Source of the DNA: an uncultured Chitinophagaceae bacterium
GTDB lineage: Bacteria > Bacteroidota > Bacteroidia > Chitinophagales > Chitinophagaceae
NCBI GenBank assembly: GCA_937996595.1
Contig: CALKVC010000063.1
Span: 1 to 14,489 of the forward strand
Direction of reading: 5' to 3'
DNA: 14,489 nucleotides
Below, piece after piece: positions 1 to 12,000 of the stretch. The position numbers and the translations under genes are program-made. The first letter of the stretch is position 1; each line of letters begins with the position of its first letter. The notes under the pieces were generated by a model. The model saw only the letters and a list, made by a program, of their open reading frames with translations. It was not told the DNA's origin and made no database searches.

Positions 1-3000
1 ATCTATGTCAATCACCAATAACTATATTGGTGGTAGTACTGTAAATGCAGGGGGAACTGCTTATACTATTGCCGGTACCATTGCAAACAGGTACAGGGCC
101 ATCAGCCTTACAGTAGGAACTACTACTGCATCCAGTGTTCAGGGAAATACCATCGCAAACTTCAGTTTTGCATCCAGCAGTGGCGCAACTACCGCAGGTG
201 GACCATGGACAGGTATTTATGTAAGCGCCGGTAATGTGAACATTGGTACTACCACTGGTAATACCATCGGTGCAGCAACAGGAACCGGTTCAATAGTAGC
301 TACAACTACTACTACGGCAGGTATCAGCTCCGGTATCTTTATTGATGGCGGAACCATACATAATATTGCAAACAATATTATCGGAAGTATCAATACAGCC
401 GGTTCTACCACATCTGTTTCTCATGGTTTTACCGGTATACATATTGCTTCTTCAACCACACCTACCATATATAATAATACCATCGGTAGCACGTCAACGG
501 CTAACAGCATAAACTCCATCACAGCATCTACCAATGCTTCTGTTCCGGTAGTTACCGGTATCCTGCAGGCAGGCTCAGGCACTGCCAGGATATACGGCAA
601 TACCATTGCCAACCTGAACAGCGCCTATGTACCTGCTACATCATCAGCAGCGATCATGCGTGGTATTTATGCATCCAACGGTATTGACAGTATAGCAGGT
701 AATACTGTTCGGAATATGACTTGTGCAACTGCGTCTACCGGCTCCGGTAATAACGCATCCATAACAGGTATCGGCAATTTTTCCAGTATAGTAGGTGCTA
801 ACTGGATCAGGGCAAATACAGTACATTCACTGGTAAACTCAAATAACAGCGTAGCACTTCATATTAATGGTATATACTACAATGGCCCGTCATCTGGTGC
901 AGGTGGCGTTATTGAGAAAAACCTGGTACACTCTTTAACCAGCCCAAGTACCCTCGCCAGTGTTAATGGTATTACAGCCGGCGGCCAAACAGCCTCTTAC
1001 CAGAACAATATGGTTAGGCTGGGATTAGATGCCACCGGGGCAGATATTGCCACAACCACTCCATACAACGGGTTCCTGGAAATTGCGGGTACAAACACGG
1101 TTATACATAATACCATATATATAGGCGGAACTGTTTCCGGAACAGGAGCTACCAGCCCAACATATGCGTATAATAACAATGCTACCCTTACTTCTACCCG
1201 TATAATAAGGAATAACATATTTATAAATGCCAGGGGTAATTCCACAACCGGTAGCAGCCATTATGCTTTCAGGAATACAGGAACCGCTACCGGCCTCACA
1301 ATAAATAACAATATTTACAGGTCTACTGGAACCGGTGCTGTGCTGGCATCCTTTAATGGAGCCGACCAGGCAAACCTGGCTGCTTTACAGGCAGCAGACG
1401 GACAGGATGCCAATTCACTCACCAGTGACCCGTGCCTGGCCAACCCTACCGCTGCTACGCCAGACCTTCACCTCACAGATTGTGCAGGAGCAGGAAGCCC
1501 GGCGGATGGTGTTGGATTTAACCTGGGCCTCGCTGATGATTATGATTCAGATGTACGGGCAAACCTCACCCCAACAGATATCGGAGCAGATGCCGGAAAT
1601 TATGGTGTGATAGGTGTTGATGTGGGTATTTCTGCTCTTGTTGCACCAGCCACCCCAACCGGCTGTTTAACCGCAACCGAAACTGTTACTGTTACCCTGA
1701 AGAATTATGGAGTTAACACCATCGATTTCAGTGTTAACCCGGTAACCGTAACCGTTACTGCTACAGGCGGATACTCAAGCAATATAGTAGTTAACAGCGG
1801 AACACTGGCTTCTAATGGAACTCAAAATGTAACATTGCCGGCAACCATTGATATGAGCGTTGGAGGCACTTACACATTTAATGCAAATGCAACTGTTGTT
1901 GGTGATGTGAATTTAGCAAATGATGCATTACCAGCAGTAAACGTAGTGTATACTTCACTGGGTGGAAGCTATAATGTAGGTGCCGGTGGTAATTATCTTA
2001 CATTAACCGCCGCCATAGCTGCTTATAATGCAGCAACCTGCTTTACTGCCCCGGTTGTGTTTAACCTTACCGATGCAACTTACGGTGCAGGTGAAACTTT
2101 CCCAATGGTGATTAACGCCAATGCAGCCGCAGGGGCCAATACATTAACCATCAGGCCTGCAGCAGGAACTGCCGTTACCATTTCAGGAACATCCGGTGCT
2201 ACAGCATCTGCATTAATCAAATTGAATGGTGCTGACAGGATTATCATAGATGGTATCAATACTGGAGGTGCCAGTCTTACTATCGAAAATACTTCTACAA
2301 CAACCGGTACGGCAACTATCTGGCTGGCTTCTACCGGGGCCGGTGCAGGGGCAACCAATAATACCATTCAAAACACGAATATAAAAGCGGGCATTGCACA
2401 AAATGGTTCAACTTCGGTAACATACGGTATCGTAATGGCCGGCGGAACGTTGAGTGCGACCCTTACTTCGGTAACCGCTGGTGACGACAACGACAACAAC
2501 ACATTCACCGCTAATACATTTACAAAAGTGCGCTACGGTATTTTCACCCGTGGTGGCGCAACAACCAATCCAAATACAGGAACCGTTATCACGAACAATA
2601 TCATTGGGCCTGCAGCATTCGGTGCAGACCAGATTGGACAAGGCGGCGTATTGATCAGGGAAGAAGACGGTATTAATATTTCTGGTAATACCATCAGGTT
2701 TGTGGGTGGCGATTATGCCAATACTACAGGTGGAGCTGACAGGGCGGGTATTGCCATGGGAACGGTGTTAGGATGGACACCAACTGCTGTATATGTTAAG
2801 AATGCAACCATTACCCGCAACCTGATCCATGATATCAGGGAAGAAAGGACATTCTCTGCAGTAGGTATCATTGTTGCCGGCGCAGACGGTGGCAACGCTA
2901 CTAATAATACCATTGCCAATAACATGATTTCCAATTTATCTGCCAATGGTACTTCTTCTGATCAAACTGTAGGTATCGGTATCTCAGCAGGTAATGGCGA

Positions 3001-6000
3001 TAAAGTGGTATTCAATTCCATCTCTTTAACGGGAGATACTGATCCTAATGCGAGTGCAACTGCACCTACAATCAGCAATTTTGGTATTTCAATATCAGCC
3101 CTGGCTGCTACCAATCTTGACCTTAGGAACAATATCGTTCATATGGACCTGAGTTCTTCAAGCGCCTCTTCCATTGAAAATGCCGCAATAAATATTCCTG
3201 CTTCTTATGTATGGGGAACAGGCGGATCTAATTATAATAACTTTAGCGTGGTAGGTTCAAATACACAATCCAGTATAGGTTGTGTAGGAGGTTCTACATT
3301 CCATGCTACTTTAGCAGACTGGCAGACCGCTTCTACACAGGATGCCAATACAACAGATATTATTCCTGTATTTACATCAGCCACAGACCTGCACCTGGTT
3401 ACTAACAGCAATCCTTTACTGGATGATACCGGTACACCGGTTTCAGGAATTACGGGTGACTACGATAATGATACCAGGGATGTAACAACACCAGACAGGG
3501 GAGCTGATGAATTCAGCGCACCGGTTGGCCTGGATATCAGCGCATTTGCACTGGTTGCACCGGGAACTTCAGGATGTTATGGTACAACAGAAACAGTAAC
3601 CGTAAGGATTAAAAATAATTCTCCGGTGCTTACGCACGACCTGTCTACCGATAATGTAACCGTTGCCGTTACAGCAACTGGCGGTTATTCAAGCAATATC
3701 GTGCTTTCTACCGGTACCATTGCACCATTAGCAACCATGGATGTTACATTACCGGCAACTATCAACATGAGCGTGAATGGTGCATATAGTTTTGATGCCA
3801 GTGCCGTGATTACGACTGGTGGACCGGATCTGAACCTTGACAACGATACATTGGCCACTGTTACCAGGACAGGTGTTCCGGTAGCTGTTGGAACTGTTTC
3901 AGCGTCACAGGGTGCATTTTGTATAACACCGGGCAGGCCAACAATGACTTTGTCATCTGCCGCCGGCGGTACCATACAATGGCAGGTTTCAACAGACGGT
4001 ACAAACTGGACCAATGTAGGTTCAGACAGCCTGCAATACACTCCTTCAGCTGATATCACAGATGATTCTACTTATTTCAGGGCAATTGTTACCTGTACGG
4101 CATCAGCAACCTCATTAACAAGTAATATTGATACGGTTGTTTATAATAATCCATCAGTTACCGGTACAACACCAGCTACCCGTTGTGGTACAGGTACAGT
4201 AACACTTGGAGCAACCGGATCAGCCGGTTCTACATTAAACTGGTATACTGCAGCAACCGGTGGATTTGCCGTTGCAACAGGAGCTTCTTATTCACCAACT
4301 GTTTCTACCACCACATCGTTCTGGGTAAGTGCATCACAAGGTGGTGGCGGTAATGCAAGTGTAGGTGTAACAAACAATGCAATTGGAACCGGTAGCCAGC
4401 AGTCACTCACTTATTATATGGTGTTTGATGTGCTTTCAGCTATGACACTTAACAGTGTATATGTTTACCCTGGCGCTGCCGGTGATGTAAAACTGTTTAT
4501 ATATGATACAGATGGTACAACACTATTATCTACTATTACACATCCAGTAACCTCAGGTGATATTGGACTTAAAACACTGGTTCCGATAAATTATACATTT
4601 AGCCCGGGATCAGGATACCGTATCGGGTATAATTCTACGCTTGGCGGTGGTGTAAGCATGTTCCGTAACGATGCAGGTGCATCAGGTTATCCTTACACGG
4701 TACCGGGTGTGATCAGCATTACCAGCAATACATTCTTCCCAACCGGAGCTACATATTGGTATTATGTGTACGATTGGCAGATCAGCACCGGTTGTGAAAG
4801 CCCACGTACAGAAGTGGTGGCAACAGTTACAACAGCGCCAACCATTTCCCTGAATGCTTCATCTACAACAATCTGTGCCGGCCAGAGTACCAACCTGACC
4901 GTAAGCAGCGGATACGATCCAAATTATAACTATACCTGGTCACCAGCCACTACACCTGCTACCGGTGCTGCAGTAACAGCTACTCCGGCTGCAACCGGAT
5001 TCTATGTAGTTACCGCTACCGATAACCTGGGTTCAGGAACCTATGCAGGTTGTGTAACCAAAGATTCAGTGAACATTACGGTTAATCCGTTACCGGAACC
5101 GATCGTGATGAACCCGGCTACATCAGCAACTGCTTGTGTGGGCGGAAGTGTTACATTGAATGCAACTTCAGGACAGCAGGTTTCCGGTACTATCACCGGC
5201 GGTACATTAACAACCATCGGTGGAAGTGTAGGTAACCCGTATCGTTCAGGTTACACGGCCAGCTCAAGGGGTAAAAACCAGATATTGATCCTGGCCAGTG
5301 AACTTACAGGGCTTGGTTTTACCGCAGGAAACATAACAGCACTTGGTTTTACAACAACTGGAGTAGCTGCAAATACTGAATTATATGATTTCACCATTGC
5401 CATGGCTAATACATCAGCCACTTCGCTGACAACCACCATGGAGCCTTCAATTGGAACAACCGTATACACATACCCGGGAACATTCTTTACTCCTGTGTTA
5501 GGATTGAATACACATACATTCCAAACACCATTCTCATGGGACGGTATTTCCAATGTTCTTGTAACGGTTTGTACCAGGTTGCAGACAGTGTTAACAACTA
5601 CTACAGTACAAACATTTACTGTTGCATCACAAAATACACAGCAGGTAGGCGCTACGGTTACAGATTGTAATGTGGTTGTTGCAACATCTGCAGCGGCTTC
5701 TAAACCAGTTATGAACATAACTGGTAACACGGCAGCGCCAATCACCTGGTCACCATCAACCGACCTGAATACAACAACAGGCAATACGGTTATTTCTACA
5801 CCAACCACATCGCCTATCAAGTATTATGCAACAGCTACACTGGGCGCTTGTACCAGGGTAGATTCTGTTACCGTTAGCTTAAGTGACCTGGCTGTATCTG
5901 CATCAGTTACTGCCAATGTAACCTGCTTCGGCGGTAACAATGGCTCGGTAACGGGTACGGCTACCGGCGGATCAACAACATATACTTATACCATTGCCGG

Positions 6001-9000
6001 CCCAACCGTAAATACTACCGGTGCAACAACCGGCGTATTCACCGGGTTAACGGCGGGTAATTATACAGTTACTGTTAATGATGGTGCATGCAGTGTTTCC
6101 AGCAGTGTAACGGTTACTCAACCAACACAGGTTACCAGTACCATTTCAGCCTTTACAGACCCAACCTGTAACAGCAGTTCACCGTCACCATTATTTGAAG
6201 ACGGATCGGTAACAGCCACTGCAGGCGGAGGTACAGCCCCTTATACTTATGTAATTAACGGGCCAACCGTAAATAACAGCGGAGCGCCAACAGGCGTATT
6301 CACCGGCTTAACTGCTGGTTCTTATACCGTAACCGTTACTGATTTCTACGGTTGCCAGGCTACCAGTACCGCACAGGTGTTAAACAACCCTGCTGCCCCA
6401 ACAATTTCAGCATCTAACAACGGCCCGGTTTGCGCAGGCAGCAATGCAACGCTTACCGCTACGCCGGGTACTTATGTAAGCTACTCATGGACAGGCCCTG
6501 GCACCATCAATAATGCCAATACTGCTGTAGCAACTGCTGTAGCACCAACTAATAATGACGTATTTACCGTACTGATCACTGACGTGAACGGTTGTACCAA
6601 TACAGCCAATACAACAGTATCTGTTACTGATAATGACCTGGTTTCAGTAGTTCTGGCAGTGAGCCCTGATACACTGGTATGTGATGGTGCTTCCGTAACA
6701 TTTACTGCTACGCCAACCAATGGCGGCGCCTCACCAAACTATCAGTTCTTTGTGAATGCAGTTTCTGTTCAGAATGGTTCTTCAAATACGTACACGACTA
6801 CAACCCTGGTAGACCAGGATGTAGTTACAGTCGTGTTAACATCAAGCATTACCTGTACAACAGGCAGCCCGGCAACCTCAAATGCAATCACCATGACCGT
6901 TAGCGGTTTTGTGAATGCAGATGTAACACTGGCTGCTTCGCCTTCAGGTACTGTCTGCAGCGGTACAAATGTTACCTATACGGCTACGCCAACAGCAGGC
7001 GGCCCGGCACCAACCTATGAGTTCTTTGTAAATGCTGTGTCTGTACAAGATGGCGCATCAAATACTTATACGTATGCTCCGGCTAATGGCGACCAGGTGT
7101 ATGTTGTAATGAATTCATCATTCGATTGCGCATTGAACGACCCGGCCACTTCTAATACCATTACAGCTTCTGTTAATCCTACTCCTGCTGCTCCAACGGT
7201 AACGGCAGGCGGGCCAACCACATTCTGTAACGGAAGCTCAGTAGTATTAACTTCTGATAGTTCAGGTATTGGTAACCAATGGTACATAGATGGAGTGCTT
7301 CAATCGGGTGAAACCAATCCAACCATTACGGCAACAACCGCCGGATCTTATACAGTTACTTATACAGAAAATGGATGTACTTCAGTAGCTTCTGTTCCAG
7401 TTGTAGTAACTGTGAATGCTAATCCAGTAGCAACCATTACTGGTACAGCTTCTTATTGTACAGGTGGAAGTACAGTACTTTCTGCTGCCACATCTACAGC
7501 AGGCAGTGGAACCATTACCGGTTACCAGTGGGTACTGAATGGCGTAACCAACCTGGGTACGGCTGTTACAGAAACAGTGAGTGCAACAGGTTCTTATACA
7601 GTAATCGTAACAAACAGCAACGGTTGCTCAACAACATCTGCTGCCACAGTAGTTACAGAAAATACACCTCCAACAGCAGGAGTAACAGCAAGCTGTACAA
7701 CCCTTTCACCGGGTGAAACAGCTGTACTTACTGCAACTCCAGCCACTGGAGTTACTTATTCCTGGTCACTGGATGGCGGCCCTGTATTATCTACAGCCAA
7801 TCCATATACAACTGAAGGCGGTGCAACAGGTACCTATACAGTTACTGTTACCGACTTGAACGGTTGTACCGGAACGGCCAATGTGGTTATCAGTGCCCGC
7901 ACGGGTGCACTGGTTGGAGGCAATACCTATAATATTCCTGAATCTTGCGGAACAGGCTTCCCGTCAATTGCCAGTGCGGTTTCTTACCTGAATGCCAATG
8001 GCGTTACCGGTACCGGTACCGTTACATTTAATGTAGCAGCCGGACATACAGAAACAGCTCCAAACAGCGGTATCGGGTTAAATATGTGTGCACTGGGTGG
8101 CAGCCTGCAAACCAATGCAACACTGGGTATCACATTCCAGAAATCAGGCGCAGGCGCTAATCCGCTGATCACGGCCGGAACAGGTACAGGTTCAACAGAT
8201 TATATCTTTGCTTTGATAGGGGCAGATTATGTAACCATCAACGGCATCGACCTGCAGGCAAATGTGGCTAACACAACTGCCGCGGAAAAAACAGAAATCG
8301 GTTATGCGTTACTGAAATGCAGCGGAACTGATGGTGCGCAATACAATACCATCGAAAACAGCACGGTTACATTGGATAAGACCAATAGCAACGGTTCTGT
8401 AGGTATCTATGGTGCATCTGCAGACGCAGCACTGGCTGCAGTGGTAACTACAGCTACATCAGGTGCTAACTCAAACAATATCTTCAGGAACAATACGGTT
8501 ACCAATTCGTATATCGGTATCCAAATGAGCGGTTATGCAGATGTAACACCATTTGCTTTCTATGATCAGGATAACGAAATAGGACAGACTGGTGCCGGTA
8601 ATACAATCTCTAATATCGGTGGCGGATCTGCCTTCGTAGCAGGTATCTCAACCAGCAACCAGAACGACCTGAAGGTTGTTGCAAATAATATCAATTCAGG
8701 CGCCAGTGCAGGTACCGGAAATATCCAGGGTATCAGCGTAGGTTCTGCCAGCAATGCCAATACAGATATCATTGGCAATACCGTTACGGTAAATGCAAGC
8801 GCCAGCGCTACAGGCCAGATGATCGGTATCCTGAACAACTCAGGTTCACGTTTCGGAAGGCCGGCTTCAGCCAGCGTTACCAATACCGTTAACATTCTTA
8901 ATAATACTATAGAAAACAGTACGTATCCCGCAACCGGTACCGGCAGCTTCTGGTTATTGTATACAGGTTCTGCAGCAGCAGATACCCTGGGCGCTCATAC

Positions 9001-12000
9001 CCTGAACATAACCGGCAACCAGTTGTTGAACAATACACAGGCTTCTACTACCAATACAGGAACTATGTTCGGTATCATCAGCCAGAAGATTAATGATTTT
9101 GGTACGATATCTAACAATACCATCACCGGAAACGCCATGAGTGGAAACGTTGCCAACCCGCTACGTACCATCGTTACCGGTTTGGGTGGGTTCAGTGCAG
9201 GTACAGTTCCTTATGCTCAAAACCTGAGCGTAACCGGAAATACCATTACAGGTAATACGGCCGTAACAACTACTGCTGTTATCGATGGTATTGCGGTAGA
9301 AGCCTATACAGGCAACTCACCACAAGTGGGAACTACTGTAACCATTAGCAATAACACGGTAGGTAGTGCAACCTATGCACAAACTACAGGTGCTTTCAAT
9401 GGTGTAGCTACTACAACCGGTATTAGCGCCAATGCAGCTGTAACCATGAGTGGCAATACGGTTAGCAATGTAACCAGGAACTCGGCCACAACCGGTGCTT
9501 TCAATGGCGTAAGATCGCTGGGTACATCTGTTGTTTCAAATACTATGAACAACAATACGGTATCTAATATCAGCATGACTGGTGGTACATCCGCAGTATT
9601 CAGTGGTATTACCAATGCCGGTTCAATCACACTTACAACCGCATTGACCATGAACGGAAACACCGTTTCAGGTTGTACCGTGAATGGTACCGGAACCATG
9701 GCATGTATAGATGCAGGAAATGCTGTTACTTACCAGGTTAATAATAACACAGTTCAAAATAATACTAAGACAACGGCAACAACCGGTATATTCTCAGGTA
9801 TCGTTTCTACAGGTTCTACTACATCAACTACCAGTATGACATTTACCGGTAATACAGTTAGTGGCAATACACAGCAGGGAACCAGTGACATGACTTTACT
9901 GAATGCATCATCAGCCGTTAATTACACCATAACCGGTAACGTAATTAATGGAAATACCAAAGCTGGTGCCAGTGGTTCAATGTTCTGCTCTCGCGCTGGT
10001 GGTAGTACTACTTCGGTTATTAATTACAGCTCAAACCAGGTATATAACAATAGCATACCAAATACCAGCGGAGCAACAGCAGCTAACCTGTATGGTTACT
10101 ATAACTTCTCTTCTCCGGGTGTTTCTGAAACTTATCAGAACAACCAGATCTATAACCAGACAATGGGTGGTAACAATACAGCTACTACCAGCAGGCTGGT
10201 TGGTTTGTATTCAGGATCTGCATCTACTTCGGTTAAAACCATTTCAGGTAACCTGGTATATGGTTTAACTTCTAATGTAACAGGTGCAGGAGCCGTTACC
10301 GTTGCCGGTATAGTTAGCGATTATGGAGCGGCTGCTACTAAAGTGTACAAAAACAAGATTTATGATTTAACCAGCAGCAACAGCAGTTCTACGGCTGGTG
10401 TTGTAAATGGAATCGGTCTTGGATTCTTTAGTCCAACGGTTACCGGAAATGCAACTGTTTACAACAATATGATTGGTGACCTGAAGGCTCCGAATTCTGC
10501 ATCAACCGATGCCATCAGGGGTATCAGTATCCTGTCTACGGCAACTTCATCCAGCTACAATGTTTATTTCAATACTATTTACATGGCTGCCAGTTCTGTG
10601 GGTGCAAACTTCGGTACTAGCGGTATATATCATGTTACCAGTGCAACCGCTACTACCGGTGCACTCGACCTGAGGAATAACATTGTTTACAATGCTTCTA
10701 CGCCTGCAGGTACAGGAAGGTCAGCAGCTTACCGGAGGAGCAGCACAACGCTCACCAACTTTGCTTCAACTTCTAATAATAACATGTACTATGTAACCGG
10801 CGCAGCCAATACATATGTATATTCAGATGGTACAAACCATCTTAACCTGGCAGCATACAAAGCCTTTGCTGGCATCAGCCCGAGGGAAACAAACTCTCAA
10901 ACAGAGAATGTAACCTTTGAAAGCACAACAGGCTCAAGTTCATCATTCCTGCATATTGACCCGGTTGCTCCAACCTTAGTGGAAGGCGGCGCTGTTAACA
11001 TTGCAGGTATTACAGATGACTTTGATGGAGACATCCGCCAGGGCAACCCAGGTTACCTCGGTGTAAGCCTGGTTGGCCCGGATATGGGTGCTGATGAACT
11101 GGATGCTACACCACCGCCATGCGTAGGCGCTGTGGGTGGTACAGCTACTGCAGCAGCATTCTCATGTACATCAAATACAGCTACTGTGATGACCGTAACC
11201 GGTGCAACAACCGGTGGTGGCATCACGTACCAGTGGGAAGTTTCATCAACCGGCGGTGGCGTTGGATTTGCACCGGTAGTTGGCGGAAGCGGTGCCAATT
11301 CGCTGTCTTACACTTCAGCAACCGGACTTGCAACTGGTACATACTATTACAGGTTATCTGTAACATGTTCTACCGGACCAGTTACCGCATATTCCAATGA
11401 AATAACGGTGGAAGTAAGGCCTACACCAACCGCTTCTGCTTCCAACAGCGGACCTATATGTAGCGGTACTTCACTTACTTTAACTGGTACAACCGATATC
11501 GGAACAACCTTTGCATGGAGCGGCCCGCTTGGTTATACATCAACCAGCCAGAGCCCAACATTTACAGCTCCGGCCAATAGCGGTGGTACTTATACATTCA
11601 CGGCTACTTTAAATGGCTGTTCTGCAAGCGGTACTACAAGTGTAACCGTTACCAACACACCGCCAGCCTTTACTGTTTCTCCAGCAGTAAGTGTGGTATG
11701 TGAAGGTGCGTCTGTTACATTAACTGCCGGCGGAGTGAGTGGAAGTTCTACTTTAGGAACACAAACTACAACCCTTGGCGGTACAAATGGTAACCCGTAC
11801 AGGTCTGGATATGGATCAAACTCAAACAGTAAGAACCAGATGTTAATCCTCGCAAGTGAACTAACAGCGTTGGGTTATACGGCAGGAGACATTACAGAAC
11901 TCGGATTTACAGTAACTTCTATCACTGCAGGTACTGAGATATATAATTTCAGGATCAGTATGGCAAATACTGCTTTAGCAGCACTTACTTCAACAGGTGT

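Noticed and set aside
5..7. ATG near the left edge as a possible start codon.
   Set aside because: There is no in-frame stop before it in the window, no Shine-Dalgarno-like sequence can be assessed, and no signal peptide follows. The sequence begins mid-coil of a beta-helix, so the true start is upstream.
143..1316. Periodic signal of about 100-114 bases as a possible CRISPR array or DNA satellite.
   Set aside because: Only short N-[TNI]-[IV] codon motifs recur; the DNA between and within units is not conserved, and spacing varies in steps of three. It is protein-level periodicity.
3685..4059. Minus-strand open frame of 124 codons.
   Set aside because: It runs antisense to the CARDB-like and Ig-like domains, matches no family I know, and has no visible ribosome-binding context. 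It is explained by codon bias in the sense gene.
5251..5820. Long open frame on the minus strand, with a similar one at 11875-12300; the two predicted proteins resemble each other.
   Set aside because: They lie antisense to the two copies of inserted module B. Their similarity is the mirror of the sense-strand duplication, and their Val/Thr/Ala/Pro composition is that of complemented Thr/Gly/Ala codons. The sense frame has recognisable domains throughout.
9948..10268. Plus-strand open frames in other phases (also 1335-1610, 7456-7716, 11119-11400, 12223-12447, 12984-13229).
   Set aside because: All overlap the long frame completely, have odd compositions and match no family. The long frame keeps clear domain structure through each stretch.
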